Assembly: GCF_002797445.1 (NCBI RefSeq)
Contig: NZ_PGEP01000001.1
Location: 2,604,501 to 2,668,500 of the forward strand
Direction: 5' to 3'
DNA from: Acidovorax sp. 69
GTDB lineage: Bacteria > Pseudomonadota > Gammaproteobacteria > Burkholderiales > Burkholderiaceae_C
DNA length: 64,000 nucleotides
The position numbers were made by a program, and so were the translations under genes. Shown here one piece after another: positions 62,876 to 64,000 of the stretch. Position 1 is the first letter of the stretch. Each line of letters opens with the position of its first letter. Under the pieces are notes generated by a model. That model saw only the letters and a list, made by a program, of their open reading frames with translations. It was not told where the DNA came from and ran no database searches.

Positions 62876-63085
62876 TCAAGATCCAGCAGCGGTTTTGACC
62901 GCAGCGGCTGCCTCTTCAGCCCCCAGGCCCCACTGCTCCCAGTCCTCGCCAAACAGCTCCGCAGGATGCTGGGTGCGGTCCGATCCGTTGCCACAGCGCA
63001 TGTCTTTGGCGGGGCAGTACAGGTCACAACCCCAGCACACCCGCTCGGGGTGGGCGGGGGCCTTGGGGAACTTCTTGACCGCCAT
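62876..63085 (-). CDS. DUF3079 small cysteine-rich protein
   Basis: This 69-residue protein has the family pattern ERVCWGCDLYCPAKDMRCGN followed by RTQHPAELFGEDWEQWG. The four cysteines (CxxCxxxC..C) suggest metal binding. Function unknown. It lies 58 bases downstream of the dihydrolipoamide dehydrogenase gene on the same strand. Confidence 0.85.
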   Translation of the reverse strand: MAVKKFPKAPAHPERVCWGCDLYCPAKDMRCGNGSDRTQHPAELFGEDWEQWGLGAEEAAAAVKTAAGS

Positions 63086-63143
63086 GGCTTGTCTTCAGAC
63101 TTTGGGTACCGGGCTCCCGCCAAACCTGCGCTGTACCGGCGCC

Positions 63144-64000
63144 TTACTTGCGTGCGGGCGGCACGTCTGTGCAACTGCCGTGCGCAATCTCCGCCGCCAT
63201 GCCGATGCTTTCGCCCAGCGTGGGGTGCGGGTGTATGGTCTTGCCGATGTCCACCGCATCCGCGCCCATCTCGATGGCAAGCGCGATCTCGCCGATCATG
63301 TCGCCTGCATGGGTGCCGACCATGCCGCCGCCCAGGATCTTGCCGTGGCCATGGGCTTCGGGCGAATCGTCGAACAGCAGCTTGGTCACGCCCTCGTCGC
63401 GGCCGTTGGCAATCGCGCGGCCGGAGGCCGTCCAGGGGAACAGGCCCTTCTTGACCTTGATGCCTTGCGCCTTGGCCTGGTCTTCGGTCAGGCCCACCCA
63501 TGCCACCTCGGGGTCTGTGTAGGCCACGGATGGGATCACGCGGGCGTTGAAGGCGGCCGCTGCCAGCTCTTTGTTGCCCTGCAGTTCACCGGCGATCACT
63601 TCGGCCGCCACGTGCGCTTCATGCACCGCCTTGTGCGCCAGCATGGGCTGGCCCACGATGTCGCCGATGGCGAAGATGTGGGGCACGTTGGTGCGCATCT
63701 GGATGTCGACGTTGATGAAGCCACGGTCGGTGACGGTCACGCCGGCCTTGTCGGCGGCGATCTTCTTGCCGTTGGGCGTGCGGCCCACAGCCTGCAGCAC
63801 CAGGTCATACACCTGCGGCGCGGGGGCGGTGCCGCCCTCTTCCGCAGGTGCAAACGTCACTTCAATGCCCTCGGGTGTGGCTTTGGCGCCCACCGTCTTG
63901 GTCTTGAGCATGATGTTGTCAAACCGCTTGGCGTTCATCTTCTGCCAGATCTTGACCAGGTCGCGGTCGGCGCCCTGCATCAGGCCGTCCATCATTTCGA
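63144..64000 (-). CDS. lpdA: Dihydrolipoamide dehydrogenase, C-terminal part, cut by the window edge
   Basis: This is about 285 residues of the E3 subunit of 2-oxoacid dehydrogenase complexes, from within the NAD domain to the end. It contains QAVGRTPNGKKI, IFAIGDIVGQPMLAHKAVHE (FAD-binding), PSVAYTDPEVAWVGLTE and the catalytic HPHPTLGESIG. The redox-active CxxxxC is outside the window. The reading frame continues past the right edge, so the ATG at 63995 is internal. Neighbouring dehydrogenase-complex genes are probably beyond the edge. Confidence 0.92.
   Translation of the reverse strand, partial: EMMDGLMQGADRDLVKIWQKMNAKRFDNIMLKTKTVGAKATPEGIEVTFAPAEEGGTAPAPQVYDLVLQAVGRTPNGKKIAADKAGVTVTDRGFINVDIQMRTNVPHIFAIGDIVGQPMLAHKAVHEAHVAAEVIAGELQGNKELAAAAFNARVIPSVAYTDPEVAWVGLTEDQAKAQGIKVKKGLFPWTASGRAIANGRDEGVTKLLFDDSPEAHGHGKILGGGMVGTHAGDMIGEIALAIEMGADAVDIGKTIHPHPTLGESIGMAAEIAHGSCTDVPPARK

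Overview
The window reads as a chromosomal segment of a high-GC betaproteobacterium, most likely a member of the Comamonadaceae (Acidovorax-like). The basis is gene content: PrpE, Bug-type receptors, ChrA, DUF3079, GlsB/YeaQ proteins and tannase/feruloyl esterase. A dispersed intergenic palindrome built on AGCGCTnGCAGCTAT also points to this family. No rRNA, tRNA, CRISPR array, integrase or transposase was seen.

Layout. 0-4 kb: a cut phosphomannomutase/phosphoglucomutase, then alkylation repair (Ada N-terminus fused to AlkA, Ogt) and a DMT exporter. 4-16 kb: a five-PAS GGDEF-EAL protein, propionyl-CoA synthetase, chromate transporter, isochorismatase-like hydrolase, a coupled nucleoside/nucleotide phosphorylase plus PRPP-synthetase pair, and a periplasmic sugar dehydrogenase. 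16-26 kb: small envelope and stress proteins, a tannase/Bug receptor/DUF3237 operon with a divergent LuxR regulator, and a SNF2 helicase. 26-32 kb: two tandem LysR regulators divergent from a set of exported cupin, carboxymuconolactone-decarboxylase-like, double-ABM and DUF1330 proteins, with an AraC regulator inside. 32-35 kb: an Ada / 2OG-Fe(II) oxygenase / AlkB repair block. 35-44 kb: DUF3592, EVE, a membrane diguanylate cyclase, flavodoxin-like, methyltransferase, GlsB, NudK, DUF4406 and DeoR genes.

44.6-53 kb is a horizontally acquired-looking defence island. It is a type I restriction-modification operon in the order hsdR-hsdS-(PrrC-like ATPase)-rhuM-hsdM, with GC content dropping in the middle genes. 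The PrrC-like protein carries ABC-ATPase motifs and an Arg-x3-Glu...His triad with the spacing expected of anticodon nucleases. The island abuts a truncated epimerase gene.

53-61 kb is a catabolic cluster that looks incompletely described. It has a LacI-family regulator, a short leader-like ORF with a strong ribosome binding site, a polar-amino-acid-type ABC transporter (two permeases, ATPase, binding protein), a VOC-fold protein, a RuBisCO-like protein that keeps the carbamylation Lys and the metal ligands, and a DUF1537 acid-sugar kinase. The kinase and RuBisCO-like protein resemble the last steps of 3-oxo-isoapionate catabolism, but the transporter type and the VOC protein do not fit the known pathway. 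The right end holds an ectoine-type aspartokinase homologue, a DUF3079 protein and the C-terminal half of dihydrolipoamide dehydrogenase.

Three kinds of repeat stand out: nine copies of the AGCGCT palindrome, two REP-like GCTGAGCTTGTCGAAG inverted pairs inside the RuBisCO-like operon, and six 11-bp tandem units upstream of the DUF3592 gene.
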